Shown: positions 62,833-64,000 of the stretch, piece by piece
How the letters are laid out: each line of letters starts with the position of its first letter
How positions within the stretch are numbered: the stretch's first letter is position 1
DNA from: Lichenostomus cassidix
Lineage: Eukaryota > Chordata > Aves > Passeriformes > Meliphagidae
Length of the DNA: 64,000 nt
Direction: 5' to 3'
NCBI GenBank assembly: GCA_008360975.2
Contig: CM039210.1
Coordinates: 23,149,007 to 23,213,006, forward strand
The notes under the pieces: generated by a model
The model's database searches: none
What the model was told of the DNA's origin: nothing
What the model saw: the letters and a program-made list of their open reading frames with translations, nothing else
Position numbers and translations under genes: made by a program

Positions 62833-64000
62833 TGTCTTGGTTGAAGAATTTAAGACGCAGACACTCTTGTTGCTGTAATACCCGGAGAGAATGCAGCAGA
62901 CACACACGAATCCAGCGAGAAGCCGAGAGAGTTTATTGTTTACAACTTCTGCTTATATGTGGTAAAATCCCATAGGTGATTGGTCAGTGGTCACCCACCT
63001 CCTGGGGTGATTGGCTGAAGTCCTACAACACCCCATTCCGAACACTCTCTGCCTTAAACCCAAACAGATCAGGAAAACAGCAGGTGTTAGATACTATTTA
63101 CAAATTCATCTCGTTTTCCTAGCTTGCATGGAAAAGGAGAGTTTCTCAGGGAAAAGCTTCTGCTAGCAGCTTTTCAGTATCCACACACTCTAACATGAGT
63201 TACCTCCCATTTAGTTTAACCAATCCCTTTCCACCAATAAGGAGAGATGAATATGAGTAGATATAAGTGAAAAAATAACTGTTTACTAAAAAATGAAACA
63301 GCAACAGGCAAAAAAATAACAGTAGTGGTCTCTAGTTACAAAGTTGCTGAAATCTCACAGACTCCCCAGAAACAAAGAGAAACTCAAAATGGAGGAGAGA
63401 ACCCCTCCTCCAAATTGTCACCCTCTGCAGATGACCGCATGTGGAGAGACAAAGATGGCAGAACCCCTCCCCACTCTTATCTCTCCGGCAGCTGCAGTTC
63501 CAGTGGCAAAGGCAGCTGGAACACTCCGGCAATTGAATCCAACTGGTGTTGGCACTGCAGCCTCCAAAGCCACTGGTGCTGGTGCTGCTGTCTTGGGTCC
63601 CTGTTCCAATGAGGGGAAGGAAGAAAACGGATTCTTGAGCACTGAAGAAAGATGGCCCAACCCCGACTGGCTCCAGCTTTGCACTGTGGACAGGTGTTGC
63701 CAAATTCACTCTGAAACAGGTTTTGATTGTGAAATGCAGGCTCTCGAGTTGCTACTTTTGCCATCCAGAAACCTGCCCGAAGCAACTCCCTCTGGAGGCC
63801 AGACAGAATCAAAAGAACACCAAAGGGGAGCCTCCGCCGTCGTTGCCTCAGTTCTCTCCCTGCAAGAATGAAAGGGAAGGTGCAAGAGCCAAAAGGCAAG
63901 AGAGCTCTTCTTGGCCAACCCCAACTTTAAAAAGCCCGGTCACCCCCGGGACAGCGGTTCCATTTCCAGCTGGCAGGTTTTAAAGGGACAGTAACAATTT
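62833..64000 (-). mobile_element. LTR G'' running off the window, split by LTR X
   Basis: The plus strand starts TGTCTTGGTTGAAG (the LTR's 3' end on the minus strand). After LTR X it continues as the reverse complement of 45,403-46,417 (ACTTATATCTACTC-like region near 63,250; GACAAAGATGGCAGA near 63,450). It reaches the last base of the window, so its 5' end is outside. Open frames of up to 175 codons here are not conserved coding sequence. Confidence 0.82.
62868..63185 (-). mobile_element. Solo LTR X nested in LTR G'', perfect 6-bp TSD
   Basis: On the minus strand TGTGGATACTG to ATTACAGCAACA. TSD CACTCT at 62,862-62,867 and 63,186-63,191. Minus-strand CACATATAAGCAG near 62,955 and CAATAAACTC near 62,935 are TATA and poly(A) signals. 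ERVK-type by TSD. Confidence 0.94.

Noticed and set aside
63344..63871. A 175-codon open frame with Pro/Ala-rich sequence
   Set aside because: It lies within an LTR whose relative at 45,403-46,417 does not keep the frame.

Overview
The window looks like a repeat-saturated piece of a bird genome, probably a passerine. The evidence is CR1 LINE copies whose 3' ends and reverse-transcriptase pieces are typical of birds, LTR families with an avian look, and one provirus with a tRNA-Trp-type primer-binding site of the kind avian alpharetroviruses use. I found no host protein-coding exon, rRNA, tRNA or CRISPR array. Almost everything recognisable is endogenous retrovirus (ERV), solo LTR or CR1, in deep nests. 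That density suits a female-specific W chromosome or other heterochromatin, but this is inference.

Region by region. 1-9,773: a decayed class I (gammaretrovirus-like) provirus, ERV-A. A 500-N assembly gap (1,711-2,210) is flanked on the left by an exact copy of part of its pol (1-1,710 equals 5,811-7,520). 9,774-18,180: LTRs inside LTRs, a minus-strand CR1 and a common avian repeat. 18,183-24,625: a solo LTR, then a 5'-truncated class I provirus (ERV-2) with a solo LTR in its RNase H region. 24,631-28,912: a solo LTR interrupted by a young, nearly gene-less provirus (ERV-C) with a tRNA-Lys-type primer site and near-identical LTRs. 29,716-44,568: a minus-strand class I provirus (ERV-H), complete from LTR to LTR. 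It has been split by a truncated ERVL element, which is itself split by an almost complete ERVL provirus (ERVL-B). Further solo LTRs sit in its integrase and its 5' LTR. 45,101-56,405: a CR1 split by an LTR, then a run of solo LTRs with clean target-site duplications (TSDs). 57,442-61,614: an LTR split by a very young non-autonomous provirus (ERV-N) with LTRs I read as identical. 62,833-64,000: an LTR running off the window, with another LTR inside it.

Boundaries were set by TG...CA ends, TSDs and comparison of copies within the window. 4-bp TSDs go with the class I elements, 5-bp with ERVL-like LTRs, and 6-bp with the alpha/betaretrovirus-like (ERVK-type) LTRs. The letter names (D, E, F, G and so on) are mine; no repeat database was consulted.

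No class I provirus here has an intact gene set. The best-preserved coding region is ERVL-B: an open Gag of about 554 codons with an unusual, apparently membrane-spanning N-terminus, separated from an in-frame protease/RT by a single UAG. ERV-C and ERV-N have young LTR pairs but no working gag-pol, so other elements must have mobilised them.
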